DNA of 64,000 nt from Apostichopus japonicus (taxonomy: Eukaryota; Echinodermata; Holothuroidea; Aspidochirotida; Stichopodidae), in the NCBI RefSeq assembly GCF_037975245.1, contig NC_092569.1, positions 23,981,168-24,045,167 of the forward strand, in the 5' to 3' direction. Below the pieces are notes generated by a model. That model had not been told where the DNA came from, did not search any database, and worked only from the letters and a program-made list of their open reading frames with translations. This document shows positions 18,315-30,800 of the stretch, in pieces; position 1 is the first letter of the stretch, and each line of letters starts with the position of its first letter. Position numbers and translations under genes: made by a program.

Positions 18315-19206
18315 GGCTGGTTTGGTGAGTTGTTAACAAATGAGACCATTCTAGTGTTTTTGTTTGGCCAGTCTCATGGCATTCCTGACAAAATTTTCAT
18401 TGCGACATAGGCATAGACCGACGGTGAAATTTGTAACCCGGTGGTCTAATTTCAGTAATGGAGGCTCGATCGGTGTCTGCCCCTAGCCAGGTTTCTGTGA
18501 TCGCAAACGATATCATGTATATCTAGAGCTATGTGCTTAACGGAAAGTGCATTGAGTAAGGCTAACTTGAACATCAGCACCCGATGATCTAGAAGGTAGC
18601 ACACGCCAATTACAAGCCCCATTGACTTACACACTAAATTAACAAAGTAATGTGGTATCTTAGTCTAGATAGAAGTTCTCACTAGCTAAACGCTACCCAT
18701 CACCAGATAGCTGACAAATTGGCCTTTCATGGAACTATTAATTTTTTGTATCATGATCATGCAGATTTTTTTGGCTGTCCGAGCGGGAAGTTTTCGCCAC
18801 TTATAAACAAACCTATTAACTCAGTAGTAAATGTTCGTACGCTGTTCCTGTGAGCCTAAAGGGGTCAAACATTATCTCATTTGACCCATTTTTTCACCAC
18901 ATGTACTTTAATTCATGCCCTTTGTTCTCCTACTGCATATACGCACTTTTCCTGAAGAGGTTTCAGTATGAACAATTCACTGGGTGATATCATACCAAAA
19001 AAATGTTCTCCTACTGCAGTTTGGCATTTCTTCAGGTGGATTGATATAGACTCTAATAGGAGTGTGCCACCAGAAATACCGGTGATAAAGTAAGAACAAC
19101 ATTGCTCACGTTTCGTTGATGTCTATTACCTTTGGTCCAGTTCTGCGAAAATTGGCGCTACACGGGAAGATTAGCTTTTAAGGAAGACCCAGACGAGCAA
19201 GTGATT
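18315..19206. other. non-coding stretch, nothing recognised
   Basis: No exon, RNA or repeat signal is visible. Confidence 0.5.
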
Positions 19207-19330
19207 TCCTTATAGAAGCAATAACTGACTTCCTTATAGAAGCAACAACATAATTATTTACATAATACTATGGTATAATAACAATGGTATTGCATATATA
19301 AGGAACTCAGTTATTGCTTCTAAAAGGATG
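19207..19330. repeat. short inverted repeat
   Basis: CCTTATAGAAGCAATAACTG on the left is answered by TAAGGAACTCAGTTATTGCT on the right, with a spacer of about 60 bp. The left arm is itself followed by a second CTTCCTTATAGAAGCAA. This could be a small MITE. Confidence 0.5.
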
Positions 19331-19346
19331 TCAGTTATATTTATGT

Positions 19347-19347
19347 A

Positions 19348-19392
<45 letters not shown>
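19347..19392. repeat. (AT)n microsatellite
   Basis: About 46 bases of alternating A and T. Confidence 0.95.
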
Positions 19393-19395
<3 letters not shown>

Positions 19396-19399
19396 TATA

Positions 19400-21837
19400 G
19401 TATTGCAATGGCGAATACTCCTAACATGACATCACGATGTGTTGGTCAACTTACATCCTACACTTATGTCACTCGTTGCCAATTCCCCATTAAACATTCC
19501 CTTCCAGAAACCCCTCCCTACTCAAGCGGCTATATTCCTTCCATAATCCCCACCCCTTCCGGAACCCTTCACTTCATCCATCGTTCTCCCGTCAATATAT
19601 TTTAAAAACCAATTGAGGACATTAACCAGTTTCTCTCTATAATTACTAGCCAAAACAAATTAACAACAATTTACATTCTATATTATATTTATCATTCGAC
19701 CAACCAATATAATATCGACATTCTTTATGTCATGTGATCAGTAGGCCTATATGCCCATATTATATATTCATACCATACTATAATACAAACTAATCCACCT
19801 AAGTGACTTAGCATTGCTGTAGAGGGCACACCTAATCGAATAGTGAGGTGGTGAAACATACTCCTTGGAAAATTCATTCTACTCCTAAATTGTAGCCAAT
19901 ATTCGGCAACTCCCCCCCCCCCCCCCGCCATATTTTAGCAACCAAGAGCAACACAATACGGCCAAATTCGGGAAATATGGCAGTGAATACGTCCAAATAG
20001 CAACTAGCCATGAAAATTCTCCAGAGATATGCATGTCAGGTTGTAAGTTTATCTTTTGCTCTCAGTGGCCATAAATTGAGTGGAGGGTGAAACTATCACT
20101 AAATGGGGACTTAGTCCAACAATTCAGGGACTAGTTTGCCAAAGGTATCCTAAGGCTTAGTCTCTGTTGTGTACTACGTCCTCCCCTGTTTCTTAGTTTT
20201 CTGTTGCCCTCTCGTGATTCGTAATCTGTTCAACTAAACCTGAGGGTTTGAGGTAGTTTGCTTCTCTTTTTTTTTGTCTTTTCCAACCGGAAATACAGTA
20301 GGTGCCACCGGTTCCGAGGGGCATGTACTCCCCATTCTATCTAATTTGTGAAAAACCTCAAAGTACCCATTTTGCCTAATTTGGATGAGTCCAATTTTCA
20401 CTAAAACTATTTCGGTTGTTGTCTTTCTACATTAGGTGACCTTCTGTTATGAAAAAGTGCCTTCTTGATGAGCAGTTACAAGAATCGTATTTAAAGGTTA
20501 TGTTGAATTGGAAGCCACCGACATGTAAATTGGTCACTTAATATTGAAAGAGTTACTGATGATAATTATTATTTGCCCCTACAAACAAAAGTCACAATTT
20601 CAAATCCTCTTTCTAGTTTTCTCTACGTCCCGTCTCGATCCCCCTCCCATTCCCCTCCCTCCCCACACCCCCCCAGATCGAACCGTCTTCAACTTTCTGG
20701 AAACAATGAACAAGAAATAAAACCGTCAGAAAAGTCATCCAATCAGAGATGCCATATATATTTCTTACTTGCATAACTCTTTCTCGAAAAAAAACAAATA
20801 GTTAGTACGCAGCGTGAAATGCGATATTAATTTCTAAGATAAAACATTTTGCACAATAAGTTACATGATACAATGTGTCCTGTGCATTAATAAATATGCA
20901 TTTTTTTCTTTCGATATAAATACAATCAAAACCATTTCTGGCATTTGTTAACGCTTTATTTACACAAATGCACTTACGTTCATTAATTGGTCAAATCAAA
21001 GTTTGGAGCACTAATCCATCACTGCCCCATCCCCTCCCGACCCCCTCCCAACCCCCCAACCCCATCGGTAAACTTTAATCTCAGCTTTGTGTATCTTTCT
21101 CAATACATCTTGCAAACTATCATGTTTTCAAATCTGAATGTGATTTTTAAAGTCCGATGGCTATACCCTTAACACTCATCGAGAATAAAGCAATCTAAGC
21201 TTCTTCAACATGTTCTTGGTTCTTACTTATACAAAAAATGGGAGAAAATTCGCTAAAACTGTGACTAGAAATGATATCTCTCAATGAGCATGATTGGTCA
21301 ACTCTAGAAAATTATTTTACTCACTAAAATATCTCGAACTATGACGATTTCTAATATTATATCACCTAAACTACAAAAGGAAATTTACTATGAAACAACA
21401 GTGTTTGTACATGAAAAGCTATTCTACAGTAGTACAATGTTTTCCAATGACATTAAATAAAAAAAAAATATCAAAAATAATGTTGATTAAGCTACAACTT
21501 AATTGACAATAAAATCAGTAAAAGAAAAACAAATTATATCTGGAATATTTAGATCTGCCCTTTTCTATGGCTTATCACCTGTCATTTACCAATAATTACT
21601 AAATATTACAATATGGTAATTTGACTTTTAATATATGTGCTAGATTCTATTAAAATGTTGAATAGTTCACCCAAAAATGTCCAACATATTCCATTCATTC
21701 TCTCTCTCTGTCTTAGGCAGAAAGTTTATAAACACAAAAAATTCTGCTAAACTCATATATTGCCTGTATGTCATCCTCTATCCACACTACACATCCTCAC
21801 CAGCAAATGACAATTTTTAGTGTTACACATTAGTACA
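19400..21837. other. non-coding stretch, nothing recognised
   Basis: It contains C-rich runs and short frames without family motifs. I see no gene. Confidence 0.5.
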
Positions 21838-22018
21838 CTATAGACTATATATATACTATTACTATATATAGACTATATATAGTATATGTAGACTATATAT
21901 AGACTTTATGTATACATGCTACATATAGACTATATATACTATATATATAGACTACATTTATCTACATGTATATAGACTATATATATATATGTATATATAG
22001 ACTATATATATACATATA
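21838..22018. repeat. TAGACTATATA minisatellite
   Basis: Variants of TATAGACTATATATA recur about ten times with irregular spacing. Confidence 0.85.
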
Positions 22019-22555
22019 GGAAACTGTGCTGATGTAGATGTTGTTTTTGCCTGCCAACCTCTCCTCTCCCTCCTCTTGTCCTTTCCTAGTCCCTCTACAC
22101 TCCTCCTATGCTGCTATACGTGCCACTGGACATGAGGGCTTATATGGTAAGTTAACAATTTTATATGTAGCTTGAAATACTATATCTGTGTTGTACAAGA
22201 GCTTGTTAGAGTTTACAGTCAGGAGTTTAGGTTTTAAATGGATTGAGTTTTATGGAAGCTGCATATACTTTCACCAGCAATGATAGCTTGTTAGATTAGA
22301 TTGTTGCTATTCTCCACTATTCCTTCTAGTACAACAATACAAAGTGGTTTAAAATGATCGGCCTTACATGTTTATCTGTGTCATTAGAGTCAGCATCCTG
22401 TACTGTGGGTATGGAAACATGGCCCAGTACATCTAGGGGTGTTTAAAATGTACGACATAATGGGGCTCTTCAGATATGACCAAAACTAACAGAGGGCGCT
22501 ATCATATCGGTCCTACCTTGTTCGAAGAGATCTGAAAAGCTGTCGTCTCTGACTG

Positions 22556-22675
22556 TAGATTATAACGATGCCGTGAGTTGATCAATTATCGTTAGCTCAT
22601 AATGATACTGAGAGTTGATCAATTATCATTAGATCATAACGATGTCGTAAGTTGATCACTTATAGTTTATAAACT
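22556..22675. repeat. three tandem units of about 45-50 bp
   Basis: The block GAGTTGATCAATTATCGTTAG with flanking ATAACGATG recurs three times with small changes. Confidence 0.75.
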
Positions 22676-22829
22676 TTTGGTAGTAAGCTTTGGACGGGAT
22701 ATTTTTTGAAACCGTTTTCAAAAGTTTTCATGTCAAAACTAACTGTTTCAAGCACCTTAACTTTTCTTAAGCCAAATTTCAAGATTTAAACTATGTCAAG
22801 GTATTCTATTAATTCAAGTTGGGTTAAAA

Positions 22830-23130
22830 GTAATTAGTTAAAACCTCATAAATGTTTAATTAAGTTCATGATTCTCTTAGCATTTATGATTCAAGATGTT
22901 GCAATACTCCAAGGTTTCCTAGTACATCAAGGTGATTTAAAATCATGTAATTAATTAAAACCTCATAGTTGCTTAATTAAGTTCCAGATCCTGTTAGCAT
23001 TTATGATTCAAGATGTTGCAATACTCCAAGGTTTCCTAGTACATCAAGGTGATTTAAAATAATGTAAATAATTAAAACTTCATAGTTGTTTAATTAAGTT
23101 CCTGATCCTCTTAGCATTTAAGATGTTGCA
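22830..23130. repeat. tandem repeat of about 120 bp, about 2.5 copies
   Basis: TTAATTAAGTTC, TTAGCATTTATGATTCAAG, ATGTTGCAATACTCCAAGG and TAGTACATCAAGGTG recur in the same order. Related, more worn fragments continue to about 23480. Confidence 0.8.
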
Positions 23131-24595
23131 ATACTCCAATAAAGATGGTTTCAACAGATGCAGATGATTGCAACATCATACCTGCGTCATTTAATTCTAC
23201 AAGAATGTTTAAAACCTGCGCAATTCAAGGCTTTGCATTATTTCAAGGTTTGCTAATATTTCAATTTGGTTTTAAAATATTGACATCACTAACTGAAATG
23301 TTTGATTAAATTCACAATCCAAACAACTGCTATAATTCAAAGGTACTGCTTCAACATTTCCTACTTATTCAACGGATATATTTGATTAATTTATTGAAAT
23401 ATTACAGCTGTGAAATCAAAATTGTCGAGATTGATAACCTGTGCAATTCAAGGTGTTGATATCTTTCAAGGTTTCATAGTTGAAATACAGGTTATTTTTG
23501 TCATTAAATTTATAATTATGATAGCCTGTATAATGGTGTTATAGTATGTATACGTTTGAATGTAATTTTCGAATTCCAAATTTTCATGGACTAATTTGGT
23601 CAGGTTGTGAACTTTTATGGACGGACTGTTGGTGGATGAAAGCCTTTTACAAAGAGAGCAGTTTGGCTGTGGGGGGGGGGGGTGATTGGATGCAACTCAT
23701 ACATAGGGCAGTTTGGGGATCCATCCCTAGACAAAAACAAAAATTTTAGACAATAAATGGTACATTCTGAGGCATATTTAACACCATAAATTAAGTCTAA
23801 ATGCGTGGTTGTGCTAATAAACACTTCTGAAATGAATTCATTTCAGCTGAACCATTACCTGCGACTGACGATGGAGATGGTGGGCTCGTGACCCCCTGTC
23901 CCCCCCCACACCTCCCATACCACCATTGCACTCACCACTGTGTATGACAGCCTCTTAGTGTCCAAGGTGTTATAGTACTCATGATTTATTAGTAAAGAAA
24001 CTTGGTTTAAAAATGACCTGGTTGAAAATGACGTGTTTAAGACTTTTAAGTTCATTAATTAAATGTTCACATGATCTTTATGGCGTTTATGGAGTATTTA
24101 TAGCAGTATGTCATATTTCCCTAGTATTAATATAACAAAACAGAAGAATGGCAAGAAAGATAATTATGCCCCTTCCACTCCACCCCCCCAAAAAAAGGGG
24201 GAAACAAGGGTAAAACAAATGATGGTATTCTAGGTATTTCCATTACTTTTCAATGATATACTTATTAAACTAATGGATTTTGCTATATTTGATTTAAAGA
24301 TAGAATTCCTGATTGTTAGTGGAATCTGTTTGAAGATGACGATGCGTCTCAGAGATATTTGACGAGTAACTTAATTTAATTTACAAGATATTAATAGACT
24401 ATGGAATTCACCGTGTACAAATAGGTCGACATTTGCTGGTGGATCAAACTATAAAAAAACCAGGAAAAAAAAACCAAGAAGTCAAGACATGAATCCTAGC
24501 TGTCCAAAAAATGTGCCCATTGCTGACACCCCACCGACACCCCTACGATGTGAAAAGGCAACCCTTTTCTCCCTTTAAATTAGATTGATAAAGTT
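23131..24595. other. 3' flank of the TRPN gene, no clear gene
   Basis: AT-rich sequence with G/C runs near 23670 and 23900. The TRPN 3' UTR must lie here, since transcription runs toward lower coordinates. A TTTATT (AATAAA on the gene strand) near 23984 is one candidate polyadenylation signal, unproven. Confidence 0.4.
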
Positions 24596-24852
24596 TTATG
24601 ACTTCCTGTCCCCGTTACCGGTATTGATGTGGTTGCTCGTGGTGACAACGTGGTTCCTCCTGTGAATCGTACCCGATTCGTTCATGGTGTTTGAGTTTTC
24701 GTTGACCGCCGAGGACAGGGTGTCCTTGTCGTCGACCTGCCGCCATTCGGTATCGTCGATGCCCTTAATGGACAGGTACCGCAGGGTGATGCTGGGCCAG
24801 TCCATGACGGTCTCTATCAACTGAGGGCCGGTATTATTCATGTTTAGAAATC
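24596..24852 (-). CDS. TRPN1: TRPN last exon: C-terminal tail 2 with stop (1307-1391)
   Basis: 257 nt; entered in phase 1 after CTCCCCAAG and ends in TAA. Codes GFLNMNNTGPQ, then IETVMDWPSITLRY, which resembles the conserved NVADWEAIAKKY-type helix near the NOMPC C-terminus, and ends in a polar Asn/Thr-rich tail. Confidence 0.85.
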
Positions 24853-27800
24853 CTTGGGGAGAAAGACATACAAAATAAATCAATTTACTTATTCTAAGCT
24901 ACAGTTATTAGTCATCATCGACCCATCGTTTTTTTTCGAGGATTTTTTTTCCTTTTGTTTTTCCATTTTCTTATTTTTTATATATATTTTAATTATGAAT
25001 CGTCAAATGTCATTTGGGTCTTCATGATATTATTTAATTTGCGAAAAAATCGCAGCAAACCGATTTACTGTAGAAAGTGTTGGAATTAAAAGAAAATTGA
25101 AGATTTGCAACTTTGATACATGCCATTTCCTTTACGATTCTTTCATTCAGCCTCTGAAGAAGATCCTGCTAGGATGGAAACGTCAGGCCCTCTTACTTTT
25201 ACACGATTCTTTAACACGGAAATCAGTTCGGTGATAATTCAGGGACATCTATTTGTCCTTTCTTATCTTCATTCTCTTACTAAACAAGTACGGTAATACC
25301 CAGGCACAAGACTGTAGCAGATCACATAATCAAACTGCAGTTTCAACGTTTCATCGTTTAATAATCTCTTCCATAAACAAGAATCAACAATCCGGGGCAA
25401 CAATGCTCCGACAGATGTGTGTCAACTTAATACTTTGGCTGGCAAATTATTTGAGGGATTGTCACGCATGAGAAATGTTCATTCCTCCTTGCAGTAAGAC
25501 AAATGATCAAGCAGTCCAGAGTACAATACTTGTTTTGTTTTTAAGTTGTAGGAAGAGAATCAAAGAAAGGCAAAGTTCGACAACGTGACAGGCTAGTACT
25601 TGCGGGAACAGGAATTAATATCACATTTTGAAATTTCCCAAATAAGGCATCCACTTAAATGTCACACACATCTGACATAAACTGTAATGATCATATCTGA
25701 AACTTTTGTTGGCAGAAAACTTTGAAGAAGCCCGAAGAGAGAGTATTTTTTAATTTTTTTTTTTTTTTTAACAATTTTTATTTTTTTTTTACAATTTTTT
25801 ACTTTTTTTTTTTACAATTTTTTACTTTTTTTTTTTACAATATATACTTTGAGAGGAGAAAGACAGATATATGAGGGGTATACCATCTGGATGTATTTGT
25901 GTGCTCCTCCTAGATATCACTCTCAGCCATCCAGTATTGTTGGAGATGTCTACCGACATGGATTCAGTGAATGTGTCTAATTCTTCCTCCTCGCTGATGA
26001 AATGACGAGCCTGAGGTGAACACAGTTTTCCTTTGGAGATACAAGAGGGCAAGAGGCTTTTCAAAATGTACATCCACAAAGTAAGCATATAGTATAATAT
26101 TCTAGAGATTAACACTTTCTTGTGCCACTTAGTCTTGCGCCCTTTGATAGGTGCGTATGAGGGGTACATTAGTTTGATAGGTGCATATGAAGGCTGCACT
26201 GGTTAGATAGGTGCCACTTAGTGTTGCACCTTTGAAATGTGCGTATGAAGGGTACACTAGTTTGATAGGTGCCACTCAATGTTGCACCCTTTGATAGGTG
26301 TGCGTATGAGGGGTACACTAGTTTGATAGGTGCATGTGAGGGCTGCACTGGTTACATAAGTGCCCCTTAGTGTTGCAATCATTGATAGGTGTGCGTATGA
26401 AGGGTACACTAGTTTGATAGGTGCATGTGAGGGCTGCACTGGTTACATAAGTGCCCCTTAGTGTTGCAATCATTGATAGGTGTGTGTATGAAGGGTACAC
26501 TAGTTTGATAGGTGCCACTGAGTTAGGGTGCTCTGTTTTGACAGGTGCCAATGTTAGCCCTTGGACTAGTTTTTTGTCTGTGGGTACACTATGGATTAGC
26601 TGATGTAGCAGACAAGGTTTTCAAGTACCTGATCTTATTTAATGATCAAACACAGCATATCAAGGATCGAACAAAACACATGCAGCATACAGCCTTTAAT
26701 TTAGAAGAATTCTACAACTAATCTGAACATAATTAAGACTGAAACTTTAAATAAAATACCTTTGTATCTGTAAGCAGCCTTGCAATATAGGAAAATCTTT
26801 GTCAGTAAATTTAGAGGAGAAGGGGTCGCCGATGTCCTGTTCATTTTACGGATCAGCTTGGCTCTCCCAAACTTCCATTCAATATCGGACTGTGCTTGAA
26901 TCCTTTGATAGGTATCGCTCATCATAGCGATCAATAAATTGATCAGAATGATCAATGTGACGATCAGGTACGCTCCAAATACAATCTTGACGAGAACCAT
27001 CGTGAAGTCCGGATGGCGCGTTATGCTCGGTAGGCCATCTGGTTCCACGAGACCGAACAGAGAGAAGAACAGGATTCCAAAAGTATCCGCGGGGCTCTGG
27101 ATGGTATCGTTGGCGGCGCTGTTGTCCGATCTCGGGTAGACCGGTTGATAAACCGCAGCTAGGTGGAGCATGAACCCTATCAGGAAGATGAGAAGGATGA
27201 CCATGAACCGTACCAGGTCCTTCATCAGATCCCGGATGATGATGGCCCAGGGTCCAAACAGATGGTGGAAAGATAGGAACTCCAAGAAATGCGCGAACGA
27301 GAAGAGCAAGCACCAGGCGAAGAATTGATTGCGTATGTAAACCAGGAGCAGCTGCAGCTCTTTACTCACAAAGAAAGCGATCACGTGCAGGGTGCATGCT
27401 ACTGAAGAGAACGCCAGTATCAGGACCCGGATCCAGCCCAGACCGGACCGGTCCCCGGGGTTGGTTATCTCTCCCACCAGCAGTCCGGACAGCCAGAGGA
27501 GCAGTAGCCACTCGTACCAATTGGGCACCAGCGACGGGTTGGCGATGAACGCCTCGATGAAACTCGTCACCACCGTGGTCAAGATGAGAAGGGATATAAA
27601 GTAGCAGTGTGACACCAGGACCGACATGAACTTGATGATGGGCAGTCTGTGGTACCGGTGCCGTAGCGGCAGCGAAAAGTAAATCCACACCAGCGGACAG
27701 AACAAGAATAAGATGAACAGGAGCAGGATCTTCCAGTTCGCCCAAGTGAGGTTACCCATCCAGAGGTCCGACAGATACCGTTGGACGGAGGGATGGGCCA

Positions 27801-30800
27801 CCGCGTCCTTCTGCTCGCATTCGATCAGAATGTCCAGAAACTTCACCCCTCGACTGTTTTCCGACCTCAAGAGGGGTCCCGCCCCGTTGGAACTCCCGAC
27901 GATGGAAATCAGGTCAACCGCGATACCCTCGCAGAAATTGCCGGCTTCCAGGAGATCTTTGGCCCGCTCCTTTTCTCGCGTAGACTGTAATCTGAAATTC
28001 CTGGAGAGTTTTACGGCGGTCTCGATGGGAGCAGGAGACCGGAGGATGAATTCTTGGATGGAGGCCTGATCGTTGTATTTACCACAAACCATGATGTCAA
28101 AGACAAACTACAAAGGAAATAAAGAGAAACAGAATGAAATGAAATCTTGACAACTTCTATTCTATTAGCCTGGTTATATCCCCTCTGAGATTATTACTTT
28201 CATCAGAGAGATAGAAACCAGAAAGCCAGTTAGCTTTTTCGATTCCTGGCCATTCAATTTGCTCAAATTCAAAATACTGTAAGTATTTGACCAAGTGAGT
28301 TAAATTTGTCTAAGAATTAAGTGAGAATCAGAAAAGATTTGTTGCAATCCTTTGTAGGCAACAACCATGTCATTCTTTCATAAGGATTTTACAGTTTAGA
28401 ATTTTAAATCAAATTGTTTCAATATCGAGAAAGAACAATCTTTCTATGTGAAATATAAACACATTTTACCAACTTTGAGGTAGCAAAAATAGTTGTTCAG
28501 GGTTCCATGACATTGTTGATATACAGTACTGTGAAATAGTTTTGAGAAAATAGCCAAGCTTTTCACCATTTGAGATAATCTGTTGACCCCTTGAGCAAGT
28601 TTGTCCACTTGAGATAACCTGTTGACCAGTTGAAACTCAGTGCGAGAAACCTTTAAATAGGTTTTAAACGTTGAAAGCAAGAGTATGAACGCTGCAGCAG
28701 GTTTCATTAACTGAATGCCAGGTGTGTTTTGTTGAAGACCTAAAGAACCCCTTCACTAAACTGAACTGAATGGAATTTGACCAAACTACGTAAATTCACA
28801 GCATCGGAGAATTCACAGATTACTTGTAGCTTTAATTTTGGAGTTATCATGTTTAAAAGGTTTTCAGACTTGGATGCCTATTGACCTCATGTGACCTTTG
28901 ACCTCTACCAATTTCAATAGGATTCTTGCATTCACAAAGCTGGATCTACATACTAGGGTATTTAAGTTCAAGAAAGATGTACTTCTTGTGTTATCGTGTT
29001 GGCAATGTTTTCAGACTTTGACCTCTACTGACCCCAAATGACCATTGAACCCTCACAGTAAACAATATGCTTCTTGTACTCAATAAGACGGATCCACAAA
29101 CAAAGTATGAATCATTGACTTTTTTGGTTACCATGTTTACAAGCAAGTGTCACACACACACACACACGCACACCATGACCATTGCAAAGATTCCTTTTCA
29201 GAAAACCTTGTAAACCTCAATATCATCATTTCACCAAGTGGCAATAACACACTCAGGATGGCAAAGTACAGCCCGCTGGCCGTAAAAGGCACAGATTCTG
29301 CCGCCTATGATCAGATTTTCAGAAGGGCGTTGATGCAGACTGCAGAACCTTCTGCCAAAGAAATTATAAACAGAAGGGAGGTAGATACGAGGCAATGGTC
29401 TGTGAACGTCCTTACCACTGTCAGGCTGGTCGACACGTTCAGATGCAAAGATTAACTACACCAGGTTAATTTTTCACAGAGAAAGAGACTAAAAAATCTT
29501 ACCTTTTTATCCTCCATAAGCTGGGGCACATTATAGTCTTGTTTCATTAGATAACTAAGGACTTCGTGGTGATTCGTGCTAGCAGAATAACAGATAGGAA
29601 TCTTGCCGTCCTGTAATGAAAATATACATCGTCTTAAATATTGTCTTTATCAAGAAATTGAATTTTTAAAAACCCCAAAGTGGACATATTAAAGGACCAG
29701 ATTTGTGATACTGTTTTACAATATTATCATCTCTCCACACCGATATTAAGTGAAGGTGAACTTTATTATACTCTTTTCATTGCTTTTTGCCATACATGGC
29801 GGAGTGTAAACGAAGAATATATTCCACTCGTACAAGTTCCCTTCAAAGCGCACTTGTACACTACAGTAACCTGCTCAGCAAACAAATATAATCATAATAA
29901 ATGGTACTTATAAGGCACAAAATCTTTCGAAGAACTCAGAGCACAAAAGGACAAAAGGACACAAACGAAAGAAATCTATGAATCTGGGAAAGCTTGACGG
30001 AAGAGATGTGTCTTCAAGTTGCTTTTTAAAATGAGAAAACGTAGCAGTGTTACCAAGGCTATTTGGTGAAGTGAATTCCAAAGAGCCAGGGCAGCAAATT
30101 TAAGAGAACGTTCACCAGCAGACTTAACGTTATATATTGAGAAAGTATAGCTAGGCATATCTCATAAAAACCAACCCAACACTATCATTTCAATTCTTTC
30201 AGATCAACACTTTCTGTCTAGTAAAATAATTATTACAACAAATATTTTTATATGCTTTATATATTTTTTTGCTTTTAATCAAGGGAGTGAGCCTCCTCAC
30301 TAATTATGCACCTATTGAATTTTTAGTTGGTTATCGTCCACACAATATAACTTGAATATTTGATATCTACTTTACATGAGAGACAATATTAATAAACTGA
30401 CTCAATAAATGAAATGAAACTTGATTTCAAACCTTGGTTTCTATCTTTGGGGAGGCCCCACTTTCAATGAGTAGTTTAACAACATTCAGGTAACCAGCCT
30501 TAGCAGCGAAATGAAGAGCAGTCCAGCCGTTCTGTGACGAAAGAATTCAGATTTAAATCAATAATTAATAATCAACAATAAGAGGTTTGTTGATATCCAC
30601 AACATCTACAAGGACTAACAAATCTAAAAGTCTGGGATCCAGTATGCAGGTTTTTCGCGTTCATTTTTTGGCTTCAGTTTGAATTGATACAAGGCAAATT
30701 GTACTGAACTGTAAGAATGTAATGATAAGGATATCTCGGTTAGAAATAGTTCTACCTTCTGCCATGCATCTGCATCATAAACATAGCTTACATAGCAGTA

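Noticed and set aside
26879-27745. Long frames in other phases over the channel exon
   Set aside because: They are shadows of the intact 449-codon channel frame.
29147-29455. 102-codon + strand frame with His/Thr start
   Set aside because: Begins in a CA repeat, lies in a TRPN intron and shows no domain.
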